Of a stretch of DNA of 64,000 nt, positions 18,170-27,401 are shown one piece after another. Made by a program: the position numbers and the translations under genes. The stretch comes from CADEEN01 sp963706685 (GTDB taxonomy: Bacteria > Pseudomonadota > Gammaproteobacteria > Burkholderiales > Burkholderiaceae_C), in contig CAVPMY010000016.1 in the NCBI GenBank assembly GCA_963706685.1, positions 62,001 through 126,000 on the forward strand, written 5' to 3'. A model generated the notes under the pieces. The model had not been told where the DNA came from. It saw only the letters and a list, made by a program, of their open reading frames with translations, and made no database searches. Within the stretch, counting starts at the first letter, position 1. Each line of letters opens with the position of its first letter.

Positions 18170-19809
18170 CCGAATCGCCGCCCGTGCCGCACCATGATGT
18201 GATCGTTCTCGGCGGCGGCCTCGCGGGGCTGACGCTGGCGTTGCAGTTGCGCCGCCGCTTCGCCGAACTCGACGTGCTGGTGCTGGAGCGCCACGCACAC
18301 CCGGTGCCAGAGGCCTGCCACAAGGTCGGCGAGTCGAGTGTCGAGATCGGCGCGCACTACTTCGAGAACGTGCTCGGCCTGCAATCGCACCTGATGGACA
18401 AGCAGCTGAAGAAGTTCGGCTTCCGCTTTTTCTTCAGCGACGGCCAGCGCGACCTGTCTGCCGTGACCGAACTCGGCGCCAGCCGGCCCCTGGCGGTGCC
18501 GAGCTGGCAAATCGACCGCGGCATCTTCGAGAATTTTCTCGGCCAGGAGGTGCAGCGCCAGGGCATGCGCTTTGTCGATCAAGCCATCGTGCGCGGGCTC
18601 GAACTGTCCGAAACCGACGCGCCGCATGAAGTCACCTGGCAGCGTCCCGGCGCCGACGTGCAATGCGCCAGCGCGCGCTGGGTGATCGACGCCAGTGGCC
18701 GCGCCGGCCTCATCAAACGCAAGCTCGGCTTGGGCATGGACAACGCGCACGAAGCGCATGCGGTGTGGTTTCGCATCAGCGACCGCTTGAACATCGACCA
18801 ATGGTGCGACGACCCCGCGTGGCGGGCGCGCTGCGTGACGCCGACGCGCTGGTTGTCGACCAACCACCTGGTCGGCCCCGGCTATTGGCTGTGGCTGATT
18901 CCGCTGTCCTCGGGCTCACACTCGGTGGGCATCGTCGCCGACCCGCGCCTTCATCCGCTCGACGAAATGAAGACCTTCGAGCGGGCAATGCAGTGGATCG
19001 AGAAACACCAGCCGCGGGTCTTCGATGAACTCGATGTGCGCCGCGACAAGCTGCAGGATTTCGCCTTCTTTCGCCGCTTTTCGTACGACTGCAAACAAAT
19101 CTTCTCTGCCCACCGTTGGGCGCTGGCCGGTGAGTCGGGGCGCTTTCTCGACCCGTTCTACTCGCCGGGCAGCGATTTCATTGCCATGGGCAACAGCTTC
19201 ATCACCGAGCTGATCGCCCGCGACCGGGCCGGCAAGCCCCTGGCGGCGCACACGCAGATCTACGAGCAGATCTTCCGCAGCTACTACGACAGCGCGCTGG
19301 CGTTGTACGTCGACCAGTACGCCCTGTTCGGCGACCCGGAAGTGATGCCGGTCAAGGTGATCTGGGACTACAGCTACTACTGGGGCGTGCTGGCACAGCT
19401 GTTCATGCACGAGCGCATCGCCGACCTGCACTGTCTGTCGCGACTGCGCGGCGAACTCGCCGATTGCCAGCGGCTGAACGTGGCGGTGCAGATCTTTCTG
19501 CGCGCCTGGTCTGCGGCGAGCGAGAAGCGCAACGCCGCCGAGATGCTGGACCAGGCGGCCATGCCTTGGTTTGCCGAACTCAACCGCAGCCTGCGCGACA
19601 CGCTCGATGGCCCTGGCTTCGTGTCGCGGCTGCAGCGCTCGCATCAAGTGCTGCGCGCGTTGGCCCAGCAAATTCTCGACAAGGCGCAGAACGATCACCC
19701 TTCACTTGATGCAAGCGCGTTGTGCAGCGCCATTGGCGACGGGCCTTTGATCGCGCACGAAGCGATGCTGTTCGAGCGCGCCTACGACGTTGAGCCGAGC
19801 TACGCCTGA
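18166..19809 (+). CDS. FAD-dependent oxidoreductase of the tryptophan-halogenase superfamily
   Basis: 547 residues. An N-terminal FAD-binding motif (VLGGGLAGLTLALQL), KVGESSVEIGAHYF (halogenase-type ES motif), and YWLWLIPLSSGSHSVG, which contains WLWLIP, an instance of the flavin-halogenase signature WxWxIP. A second FAD contact is ALAGESGRFLDPFYSPGSDF. It may halogenate the aryl ring or act as a related monooxygenase/desaturase; motif presence alone does not prove halogenation. Last gene of the second plus block (ATGA overlap upstream), converging with the GT2 gene with a 10-bp overlap. A second, shorter halogenase-like gene is at 23207. Confidence 0.8.
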   Translation: MTESPPVPHHDVIVLGGGLAGLTLALQLRRRFAELDVLVLERHAHPVPEACHKVGESSVEIGAHYFENVLGLQSHLMDKQLKKFGFRFFFSDGQRDLSAVTELGASRPLAVPSWQIDRGIFENFLGQEVQRQGMRFVDQAIVRGLELSETDAPHEVTWQRPGADVQCASARWVIDASGRAGLIKRKLGLGMDNAHEAHAVWFRISDRLNIDQWCDDPAWRARCVTPTRWLSTNHLVGPGYWLWLIPLSSGSHSVGIVADPRLHPLDEMKTFERAMQWIEKHQPRVFDELDVRRDKLQDFAFFRRFSYDCKQIFSAHRWALAGESGRFLDPFYSPGSDFIAMGNSFITELIARDRAGKPLAAHTQIYEQIFRSYYDSALALYVDQYALFGDPEVMPVKVIWDYSYYWGVLAQLFMHERIADLHCLSRLRGELADCQRLNVAVQIFLRAWSAASEKRNAAEMLDQAAMPWFAELNRSLRDTLDGPGFVSRLQRSHQVLRALAQQILDKAQNDHPSLDASALCSAIGDGPLIAHEAMLFERAYDVEPSYA

Positions 19810-20582
19810 AACGGTGGCCTTTTCGTCAGCCTGCGCCACAGCAGAAAGGGCAACCGCAGCACGAACTCCACCATCAGCCGCGTGTGCATCCACGTCAGCA
19901 GCAGGTTGTCGCGCCCGTAGCGGAAGTGCGATACACCGCCCTCGCCGGCGCTCAAGTACTTGACCGGCGCATCGACATTGATCGGCTTGATGCCACGCCA
20001 GGCCAGACGGACGACGGCTTCGGTATCGAAGTCGAAGCGGCGCATCCACGGCTGGCGCTGCATCACCGCGCGCAGTGGAGCGATCGGATAGACGCGAAAG
20101 CCGTACAGCGAGTCGGCGACGCCGGCGCCGAGCGTTTCGAGGTTGGTCCATGCGTTGCTGACGCGCCGGCCGCGCACGCGCAGCAGCGGCGCGCTGGCGT
20201 CGAACACCGGCCGGCCGAGGATCATCGCTTCGGGCCGCGCCTGCGAGCGCTGCATGAAGTCCGCGATCAGTTCGGCCGGGTGCTGGCCATCGGAATCCAT
20301 CGTCAGCGCGTGGCTGTAGCCGGCCGCGGCTGCACGCTCCAGACCGTGCAGCACGGCCGCGCCCTTGCCGCTGTTGTGCGCCAGCACATGAACTTGCAGG
20401 CCGGCGTCCTTGGCCGCGAGTTCACGCAGACCTTCTGCCGTGCCATCACTGCTGCCATCGACGATCACCCAGACGGGTTCCCAGGCTCGGCGCGCCGCGG
20501 CCACGGTCTCGTAGACCTTGGGGCCGGGGTTGTAACTGGGGATCAGCACCAAGTGCGTTGACGACGACAAGCCGCGGCTCAT
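19800..20582 (-). CDS. Family 2 glycosyltransferase of the pigment locus
   Basis: 260 residues, GT-A fold of the dolichol-phosphate-mannose synthase type: VLIPSYNPG, VIVDGSSDGT (nucleotide-sugar Asp), HNSGKGAAVLHGL, and TMDSDGQHP with the metal-binding DxD-like DSDGQ. In other APE loci a GT2 domain is fused to an acyltransferase (ApeJ); here GT2 and acyltransferase are separate genes. It would transfer a sugar to the aryl head or to the lipid anchor. Last gene of the minus block, ATGA overlap with the acyltransferase. Confidence 0.87.
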   Translation of the reverse strand: MSRGLSSSTHLVLIPSYNPGPKVYETVAAARRAWEPVWVIVDGSSDGTAEGLRELAAKDAGLQVHVLAHNSGKGAAVLHGLERAAAAGYSHALTMDSDGQHPAELIADFMQRSQARPEAMILGRPVFDASAPLLRVRGRRVSNAWTNLETLGAGVADSLYGFRVYPIAPLRAVMQRQPWMRRFDFDTEAVVRLAWRGIKPINVDAPVKYLSAGEGGVSHFRYGRDNLLLTWMHTRLMVEFVLRLPFLLWRRLTKRPPFQA

Positions 20583-21407
20583 TCGGTTTGTTGCGGCCCT
20601 CGCGCCATCGGGCCGCTGCGCAGACCCTGCATCAGGTGGGCCTGCACTTCAGCGACGAGCACGTGGTAGTCATCGCACGGCTCGAAGCGGCGACCCAGTC
20701 GCACGCTAAAGACGATCGGCAGCGGCGGCAGGCGCCAGATCGGCCAGCCCTTGCCGAGGTAAGGCGAGTCGGTGTCGATGAACACGGTTTGCACCGCTGC
20801 GCGGGCTCGCTTGGCAATGACGGCGAAGCTGCCGGTCAAGGGTGACAGTGGCCACTGCTGGGTGCGCGTGCCTTCGGGGAACAGCACCAGCTGGCCGCCT
20901 TCGTTGCAGCGCCGCCACCGCCAGGCGAATCATGCCGTGCGCTGAATCGTTGCGGATGTAGCGTGCCAGCCTCGCGCCCGGACCCAGGAAGGGGTTGCGC
21001 AACAGGTTGGCCTTCATGATGCAGGCGCTGCGCGGCAGTTCGGCCGCCAGCATCATCGCGTCGAGCATGCTCGGGTGGTTGGCGACCACGATCAGGCCCG
21101 GCTCGCCGCGCAACGGCCGCAGGGACTCGGCGTCCAGGCGCAACATGCCCGTGGCCGCGGCCAGCCGCCAGAAGCTGCCGTACACCCAGGCCACGCCTTG
21201 GCGGCCGAGCCTGCGGCCCACGCGTTCGGGCAACAGCCAGTACAGCGGCAAGGCACCCAGATTCCAGATCAGCGACGAAACGCCAAGCAACACCAGGTGC
21301 AATTGCAGCGCCACCCAGGCCACCGGCTTGGGCACCAGGCGCCAGAGCGAGCGCGGCAGGCGATTGTTCTCAGTCGTTGACGTCCACACGGCGGTCTGAT
21401 TGTGCAA
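20579..21407 (-). pseudogene. PlsC-like 1-acylglycerol-3-phosphate-type acyltransferase, apparent frameshift
   Basis: Two frames give one PlsC-family protein. The first (TTG 21407 or GTG 21389) has an N-terminal membrane stretch and the acceptor motif NHPSMLD (HX4D), running to RLAVAAL. The second carries VLFPEGTRTQQWPLSPLTGSF (the FPEGTR motif) to 20579. The break is at about 20901-20912, where one extra base would reconcile them to ~275 residues. It probably acylates the glycosylated pigment or a lipid anchor. Start overlaps the MipA-like gene; stop overlaps the GT2 start by ATGA. Disrupted as written. Confidence 0.82.
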
Positions 21408-22173
21408 AGACCCAGCTCAGGGCGACACCGGCGCTGAGGTTGTGGTCTCGTTTGACGAGCGGGCTGGCATCGAAGGTCGCGCCGGCAACGGAATCGGCGC
21501 GCACGAAGGCGCCGAACCACCAGTTGCCGCTGCGGCGAGAAACGCCGCTGGTGAAGCGCCAGCCGGCCCCGCCGCCTGTGGCCTCATAGGCAGGACGCAC
21601 GGCGGTGGCATAACGGCTGTCGACGCCATAGAAGTAGTCGTGATGGCGGCGTGTGCCCGCCAGTGCGCCGATTTGCGCACCGACATTCCAGTCGCGCAGA
21701 CGCCAGTCGAGGTTGACATTGGGCTGCGCGGTCCAGCCGATGGCCCTGGGTTGACGTTGCAGGGTGAACACGGCGTGCACCGGCAAGCGCAGTTCGAGTT
21801 TCCAGTTGTGCTCCTTGACCAGGCGCCAGTTGACATTGGGGCCCACCTCGAGGGTGCCGGCCAGTTCGGGCATGCCGCGGCGCGCGACGTTGTCGTCGCC
21901 GCGCGTCGGCGCGGTGGCGCCGACGCTGAAGTCGACATCGAAGCGCTGGCTGTCGACCAAGACTGCGCGCGCGCCGTCACGGTCAGCACGCAAGATCTCG
22001 CCGCGGTAGACGAAGTAGGGCAGCGGCAACAGCCAGCGCCGGTTCTGATCACTGCCTCGATAGTGTGGCAGCGACAGCGCCGAAACCCCGATGCCGGCCT
22101 CCCACAGGGGCTGCGGCTCGGCCGCGGCAGGCAGGGCGGCAGCGCTCAGCAAGGCCAGCAAAACGATCCTCAC
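21370..22173 (-). CDS. MipA/OmpV-family outer-membrane protein
   Basis: 267 residues from GTG 22173. Signal peptide RIVLLALLSAAALPAAAEP, then a 12-strand-like beta-barrel sequence with the family-typical opening WEAGIGVSALSLPHYRGSDQN and late HDYFYGVD; it ends in SWVFAQSDRRVDVND. MipA/OmpV proteins are outer-membrane barrels linked to murein synthesis scaffolding or small-molecule passage. In this locus it could help seat the pigment in the outer membrane. GTGA overlap with the upstream chorismatase gene. Confidence 0.83.
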   Translation of the reverse strand: MRIVLLALLSAAALPAAAEPQPLWEAGIGVSALSLPHYRGSDQNRRWLLPLPYFVYRGEILRADRDGARAVLVDSQRFDVDFSVGATAPTRGDDNVARRGMPELAGTLEVGPNVNWRLVKEHNWKLELRLPVHAVFTLQRQPRAIGWTAQPNVNLDWRLRDWNVGAQIGALAGTRRHHDYFYGVDSRYATAVRPAYEATGGGAGWRFTSGVSRRSGNWWFGAFVRADSVAGATFDASPLVKRDHNLSAGVALSWVFAQSDRRVDVND

Positions 22174-23210
22174 AACAGCCTTCCCTCGGCGATGGCGTGG
22201 CCTTCGATTTCGACGTCGAGCTCGCGCCGGCAGATGTCGGCTTGCAGATAAACGAGCCGATCGGCCGCGCCGCCCAGCTCGGGTGCAACGCGAGCAAGTT
22301 CATCGACCACGGCTTCGTGGTGCCGGGCGTGACGCACATAGACCACGCCCTGCAGGTCGTGCAGCGACCAGGACGCCGTGCTCTTGGTGCTGGCTTTGTC
22401 GAGCACGGCCCGCAGATTGGCGACGGTTTCGCGCACTTGCGCCCGCACGTCGCCAGGGTGCACCGATTCGTGGCCGACGATGCTCGCGGTGCCGGAAACG
22501 AACAGCGCGATGTGGTCGTCGCCGGCCTGCGCGAGTGCCGCTCGCGAGAAGGTCGGGCTGCGTGGACCGTAGCGCTGCGGGTAGTGATAGGCAGAGACCT
22601 GGCGCGGGTTCTCGATGTGGCGCACGCGGTGGCGGCCGGCCAGAAAACGCACGCGCAACGGGCCGTTGGCGGTGCCGATCGCGCAGGCCGCCGGCGAGCC
22701 CTCGAAGGCGCGCTCGCGGGCATCGATGAAGGCCTGCTGGCGGCCGGCGTTGAACAGCTTGTAGCGCTCCATCGCCGTGCCCTCTTCATTGATGCGCGGC
22801 AGGTAGTTCCATACGCGCAACAAGTGCTTGAAGCCGGTGCTGCGCAGGACATCGAACACGCCGTCATAGGCCTGGCCGGCGGCAACGTCGATGCCGGCGT
22901 CGTCGTCGACGTCGACGACACCGAACAGCCAATCGTCATCGTGCTGCCAGCGCGCGCCGTGTCGGCTCGCACCGTGCTGAACGGCGCCTTGGCCCAGCCA
23001 CGCGTCGAGCACGGGCAGCGTCGAACCCAGCAGCGGCGCGGGCACGCCGCCGATGACGGCAGGTTGTCTCTCGTCGGGCTCGGCGCCATAGAGCAGGCCG
23101 CCCAGGCAGGCCGGGCCACTGTCTGCAATGGCCGCGCGCCGCGGCGCCCAGGGCGATCGTCGCGAGCGCAGCGCTCGACGCTGCGCGTCGATCTCCAGGC
23201 TGTCGGTCAT
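22170..23210 (-). CDS. xanB2: XanB2-type chorismatase (FkbO/Hyg5 family), hydroxybenzoate synthase
   Basis: 346 residues from ATG 23210. The family signature is clear: YHYPQRYGPRSPTFSRA (chorismate-binding), HLLRVWNYLPRINEEG, and FVSGTASIVGHESVHPGDV near the C-terminus. XanB2 of Xanthomonas cleaves chorismate to 3- and 4-hydroxybenzoate, the former being the head of the brominated aryl polyene xanthomonadin. Here it would provide the aromatic starter for the ligase at 3945. Start overlaps the halogenase stop (ATGA), stop overlaps the MipA-like start (GTGA). The in-frame extension upstream of 23210 lies inside the halogenase gene and was discarded. Confidence 0.9.
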   Translation of the reverse strand: MTDSLEIDAQRRALRSRRSPWAPRRAAIADSGPACLGGLLYGAEPDERQPAVIGGVPAPLLGSTLPVLDAWLGQGAVQHGASRHGARWQHDDDWLFGVVDVDDDAGIDVAAGQAYDGVFDVLRSTGFKHLLRVWNYLPRINEEGTAMERYKLFNAGRQQAFIDARERAFEGSPAACAIGTANGPLRVRFLAGRHRVRHIENPRQVSAYHYPQRYGPRSPTFSRAALAQAGDDHIALFVSGTASIVGHESVHPGDVRAQVRETVANLRAVLDKASTKSTASWSLHDLQGVVYVRHARHHEAVVDELARVAPELGGAADRLVYLQADICRRELDVEIEGHAIAEGRLL

Positions 23211-24589
23211 TGCGCCGGCTTCATCACGGTCTCGCCGTTGAGCGGACCACGATCGGCGATGAGCCGGCGGCGGCGCCGCCAGGCGGACCAGCTGCGAGGC
23301 AGGTTGCCCAGCGACGAGACCCAGTAGACGCATTTGAAGAACGCCAGCGAGGGGCGATAGGGCGTTGCGCTGAAGATGTCGCCGGCGAGCACGGACATCA
23401 CCGCCTCCTTGGCGCGCAGGATGTTTCGCGGATGCATGAACAGCTCGCGCATCGCCGGGTTGGTCATGCGGTAGATGAACCATGAAAATTCGCGCGGGCC
23501 TTTGCGCATGTGGGCTTCGAAGCGGCGCCGCTCGGCCGCCGCCTGCTGCGGCTGCCGCAACGTGGCCCGGACCACGGGCAGGGCACGAAAGGCGCTTTCC
23601 ATCGCCAGGTAGACGCCGGACGAGAACACCGGATCGACAAACGCAAAGGCATCGCCCAGCATCAGCCAGCGCGCGCCGCTGGCTTGCGTCGCACTGTAGG
23701 AGTAGTTGCCGGTGGCATGGACCTCGTCGTCAATCAGCGTCGCGTCAGCCAGCCGCTCCATCAGCATCGGCGCCAGGGCGAGCGTGTCGAGGAAGAAAGC
23801 CTTCAGCGGCTTGTCGCGCGTCTTCAGGTAGGACGGCCAGCAGGTGGCACCGACGCTCGTCGTGCCGTCGACCAGCGGAATGAACCAGCTCCAGCCGTGT
23901 TCAAACCAGAAGATACTGATGTTGCCTTCGAGCTTTTCGCCTTCGAGGCGCGTGGCATTGCGGAAGTGACCGAAGATCGCCGCGCTGTTGTGCTTCGGGT
24001 TTCGCGCCTTGGTCTGGAACTGACCGGCCAGCAGCGTGTCGCGGCCGGAGGCGTCAACCACATAAGCCGCGCGCCAGCGGCGTTCGGCGCCGTCGTCGAG
24101 CAACGCATGCACGGTGCCGCCAGCCTCGTCGAACTCGACACGGCGCACGCTGCAGCCTTCGACGGTCGCAGCGCCTTGTGCTCGTGCGTTGCGAAACAGC
24201 AGGTCGTCGAGCGCCGAGCGCCGCACTTGCCAGGCCATCGGCATGGTCTTGTCCCAGGCTTCGCTGAACTCGACGAATGCGGTGTGCGAGTGTTGCGGCG
24301 AGACAAACTGCACCCCCCATTTCGGCATGCCGATGGCCTCGACCTGGGCTCGCACGCCGAGCTGTTCGAACAGTTGAACATTGGCCGGCAGCAAGGACTC
24401 GCCGATGTGGAACCGGGGATGGTGTTCGCGCTCGAGCAGGCTGACGGCAAGGCCCTCGCGCGCCAGCAGCGCCGCCATGGTGGCGCCGGCGGGGCCACCG
24501 CCAATGACGACCACGTCGCAGATCACCTCGTTGGAAGGTGACGTTGCAATGGCCGCCGCCGTCGTCGATTGGGACAGTGTTTCGGTCAT
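23207..24589 (-). CDS. Flavin-dependent halogenase
   Basis: 460 residues from ATG 24589. VVVIGGGPAGATMAALLAREG binds FAD; FHIGESLLPANVQLFEQLG is the halogenase-type ES motif; HGWSWFIPLVDGTTSVG contains the signature WxWxIP (WSWFIP); LGDAFAFVDPVFSSGVYLAMES is the second FAD motif. Such enzymes make HOCl/HOBr from FADH2, oxygen and halide, and chlorinate or brominate phenolic rings. Next to XanB2 it predicts a halogenated aryl head, as in xanthomonadin. First gene of the minus block; the frame is open to 24724, but the FAD motif is close to 24589, which fits the family length. Confidence 0.88.
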   Translation of the reverse strand: MTETLSQSTTAAAIATSPSNEVICDVVVIGGGPAGATMAALLAREGLAVSLLEREHHPRFHIGESLLPANVQLFEQLGVRAQVEAIGMPKWGVQFVSPQHSHTAFVEFSEAWDKTMPMAWQVRRSALDDLLFRNARAQGAATVEGCSVRRVEFDEAGGTVHALLDDGAERRWRAAYVVDASGRDTLLAGQFQTKARNPKHNSAAIFGHFRNATRLEGEKLEGNISIFWFEHGWSWFIPLVDGTTSVGATCWPSYLKTRDKPLKAFFLDTLALAPMLMERLADATLIDDEVHATGNYSYSATQASGARWLMLGDAFAFVDPVFSSGVYLAMESAFRALPVVRATLRQPQQAAAERRRFEAHMRKGPREFSWFIYRMTNPAMRELFMHPRNILRAKEAVMSVLAGDIFSATPYRPSLAFFKCVYWVSSLGNLPRSWSAWRRRRRLIADRGPLNGETVMKPAQ

Positions 24590-24714
24590 CGAAGGTTCAA
24601 GCGGCCTGCAGTCGCGTACGGCAATGCCGCCAATGGTACCGAAGGCCATTGCCAGGGGCGCCAGCCCACGGTCCGTCATCGCTTCGCACGGGGCGACAAT
24701 GAGTGCCGCCAGCC

Positions 24715-25431
24715 ATGAGCCCATCGTCTTTCACTGCACTGACCGCACGTCGCCTTGACACGACTTGGCAATCGGCGCTGGCGCAGCGCATGCGCCATCT
24801 TTGGTGGTTGAAGTTTGCCGCTGTGTGCGCGTTCATGTGGGTGTTCTTCATCGGCTACTTCCACACCCTGCGCCAGCCGCTGCACGAGATCAATGTCATG
24901 CCGCTGACGTGGTTGGACCAGTGGGTGGTCTTTCAGCCGGGCGCACTTTGGGTCTACGTCTCGCTGTGGGTCTATGTCGGCGTTGCGCCGGGCCTGCTCT
25001 CGTCGTTTCGCGAGCTGCTGGTGTACGGTCTGTGGATTGGGGCACTGTGCCTCGTCGGATTGACGATCTTTCACTTCTGGCCCACAGCGGTACCACGTCC
25101 GGCGATGGACTTGTCGACTTACCCGGGCTTCGCGTTGTTGCAGGGCGTCGATGCCGCGGGCAACGCCTGCCCGTCGTTGCATGTGGCCACCGCCGTGTTC
25201 ACGGCGTGCTGGGTGCAACACCTGTTGCGCGCGTGCGGCGCGCCGCACTGGCTGCGCTGGAGCAATCTGCTGTGGGTCAGCGCCATCGTCTGGTCGACGA
25301 TGGCGACCAAGCAGCACGTCGCATGGGACGTCGCTGCGGGTTTGCTGCTGGCGCTGTTTTTTGCGGCGCTGTCATTGGCCGGCCATCGCAGGCTCAACGC
25401 CGTGCGCGGCTTTTCAGCGCCCGTTTCGTAG
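24715..25431 (+). CDS. PAP2-family phosphatase, membrane protein
   Basis: 238 residues from ATG 24715 (GTG 24703 is possible). Five or six membrane spans. The PAP2 signature is present in two parts: CPSLHVATA (central His) and STMATKQHVAWDVAAG (catalytic His and Asp). Expected to remove phosphate from a lipid phosphate, or to act like a phosphodiol transferase, in the inner membrane. It is divergent from the halogenase (about 125 bp of shared promoter space) and precedes the second ACP, so it likely takes part in making the pigment's lipid anchor. Confidence 0.85.
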   Translation: MSPSSFTALTARRLDTTWQSALAQRMRHLWWLKFAAVCAFMWVFFIGYFHTLRQPLHEINVMPLTWLDQWVVFQPGALWVYVSLWVYVGVAPGLLSSFRELLVYGLWIGALCLVGLTIFHFWPTAVPRPAMDLSTYPGFALLQGVDAAGNACPSLHVATAVFTACWVQHLLRACGAPHWLRWSNLLWVSAIVWSTMATKQHVAWDVAAGLLLALFFAALSLAGHRRLNAVRGFSAPVS

Positions 25432-25536
25432 GGGGCCCGCCGCTATCATTTGCCACTGACTCCACTGAATGTTTTGTTGGTCATCCGCTGGTAGGCGGGA
25501 ACGATTTGTGGGATCGATATTCAACAGGGCCTCGCC

Positions 25537-25797
25537 GTGAGCAGCACACTGAAAGAACTCCAGGCACTGATCCAGGAGAAGTACGGCTTGGAGCCCAGTC
25601 AGGTGGACCCCCATGCGTCGTTGCGCGCCAGTGGCGTCGATTCATTGGCATTGGTCGAGTTCATCTTCGAGGTCGAGGATCGAATGGGCATCCGCGTCCC
25701 GGATGACAACCCGAACATGGACACCTTGGCCGAGTTGACTGAGGCCATCGACCGCGTGCGCCAGAAGAACCTGCCGCCGCTGCAAGAGCCGGCCTGA
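25537..25797 (+). CDS. Acyl carrier protein 2 of the pigment locus
   Basis: 86 residues from GTG 25537. GVDSLALVEFIFEVED carries the phosphopantetheine serine at residue 36. It is unlike the ACP at 3000 in its N-terminus and acidic helix II. Paired with the third ketosynthase (11 bp downstream), it probably supplies a dedicated acyl chain or the starter unit, a separation of labour also seen with the two ACPs of described APE systems. Confidence 0.88.
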   Translation: MSSTLKELQALIQEKYGLEPSQVDPHASLRASGVDSLALVEFIFEVEDRMGIRVPDDNPNMDTLAELTEAIDRVRQKNLPPLQEPA

Positions 25798-25808
25798 AGG
25801 CCCAGCGC

Positions 25809-27029
25809 ATGCTGTTGAGCGACGTTGCCGTGACCGGCCTGGGTGTGGTGTCGCCACATGGCGACGATTCGCGGGCGATGTTTGCTGCGTTGATGCGTGG
25901 CGAGTCCGCGATCGGCCCGGTATTCCCCGAGTTGGCAACGGCTGCGGTGGCTGCCGTCGCGCCCTTCGACCCTTCACGCTGGTTTACCAAGCTGCAGTTG
26001 GTCGGCGTCGATCGTGTCAGCCAGATGGCGGTGGCCGCTGCTGACCTGGCGGTCAGGGACGCTGCCGGCCATGAGGGCCTCGATCCGGTGCGCTTGGGCG
26101 TCTATGCCGGCTGTGGCATGGGCGGCACCGCGTCTCTGGATGCGGCCTACCGCGCAGCGCTTCAGCATGGTGGCCGGGTACCGCCACTGACGATTCCGGC
26201 GTTCATGGCCAATGCGCCGGCGGCGCATGTAGCGATGCGACAGGGCGTCAAGGGCCCCGTGCTGACCTATTCGGTGGCTTGCGCTTCGTCAGCCGTGGCC
26301 CTTGCTGAAGCTGCCAAGAATGTGGCCTGCGGTGACATCGATATGGCCATCGCAGGCGGCAGCGAGGCGCTCATCGTGCCCGGCTCGATGATGGCTTGGC
26401 AGGCCATGCAAACACTGGCGCCTGCCGACCCTGCGCTGCCGAGCGCGGTCGTCAAGCCGTTTGATGCGCGTCGCAGCGGCTTCGCCCTCGGTGAGGGTGC
26501 GGCCTTCTTGGTTCTGGAGCGCGCCGATCAGGCCCGGGCACGCGGTGCGGGCATCTACGCGCTGCTGCGTGGCTGGGGCCTGAGCTGCGACGCGTCACAT
26601 CTTACGAAGCCCGAAGCGGCCGGCCAGATGCGAGCGCTCGCTGTCGCGTTGCGCCGCGCTGGGCTTGCTCCGGCGGATGTCGGCTACGTCAACGCGCATG
26701 GCACGGCCACACGAATCGGCGACGTCGTCGAGTGCGAGGCCTTGGCCGACCTGTGGGGCGCCGATCTGCAAAGTCTGCGTATCAGCTCGACGAAGGCGTT
26801 GCACGGCCACCTGCTGGGTGGCTCGGGGGCGCTCGAGGCCGTGATCACGGTTCTGGCATTGCATCTGCAGCAGTTGCCACCGAATGCCCACTGCGCGCAG
26901 CCCGATCCGGCCTGCGCGGTGCCGCTGGTGCTGGCCAACGGCGTCGAGGTATCCGGCTTGAAGGCCGCGATCAGCAGTTCTTTTGCGTTTGGAGGCACGA
27001 ACTCGGTGCTGTTGTTTGCACGCGAGTGA
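25809..27029 (+). CDS. Ketosynthase 3 (FabF-like)
   Basis: 406 residues with a complete triad: Cys158 in VACASS, His in NAHGTATR, and KALHGHLLGGSGALEA, then SSFAFGGTNS. It is closer to FabF than the KS/CLF-paired enzymes at 11138 and 16149 and has no chain-length-factor neighbour. By position it works with the ACP at 25537. It is the last gene of the pigment locus and converges on rsmG. Confidence 0.9.
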   Translation: MLLSDVAVTGLGVVSPHGDDSRAMFAALMRGESAIGPVFPELATAAVAAVAPFDPSRWFTKLQLVGVDRVSQMAVAAADLAVRDAAGHEGLDPVRLGVYAGCGMGGTASLDAAYRAALQHGGRVPPLTIPAFMANAPAAHVAMRQGVKGPVLTYSVACASSAVALAEAAKNVACGDIDMAIAGGSEALIVPGSMMAWQAMQTLAPADPALPSAVVKPFDARRSGFALGEGAAFLVLERADQARARGAGIYALLRGWGLSCDASHLTKPEAAGQMRALAVALRRAGLAPADVGYVNAHGTATRIGDVVECEALADLWGADLQSLRISSTKALHGHLLGGSGALEAVITVLALHLQQLPPNAHCAQPDPACAVPLVLANGVEVSGLKAAISSSFAFGGTNSVLLFARE

Positions 27030-27401
27030 ACTTCTAGGCGGGGACTGCCGATCGCAGTTAGTGTGCGCTCACATGATAGCCGATCTTAACCGGATCAGCG
27101 CTCGATCTGCGGGTGCATTTGCAGTACGGGCAACTTGGCACCCAGGCCTGCAACGAGGCACCGATCAATCGGTCTCGTCGAGAGTAAGTGCAGGCTTTCG
27201 GATTGGTGTTCCGGCGTCGATTAGCGAAACCCGGCGGGCGGCCGCGCGACACCGACGACGCTGTCGGTCATGCGGCACCGATTGATCACCTCGATCGGGC
27301 CATTCACTCCATGTTGCGGAAGTGGCACCGGTATCGGCGACACACTGATTCTGGACGCGATTCGGGAACCACAACACCTGGTTCCGCGCGGCCCGTGCAC
27401 G
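27030..27401. other. Intergenic region between the pigment locus and rsmG
   Basis: 372 bp between two convergent genes, less GC-rich than its flanks. A weak 5-bp hairpin ACTGC-CGATC-GCAGT at 27044-27058 just after the ketosynthase is the only terminator-like element; it has no T-run. I see no gene here. In many Burkholderiales parA-parB follow rsmG; no trace of them is visible. Confidence 0.45.
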
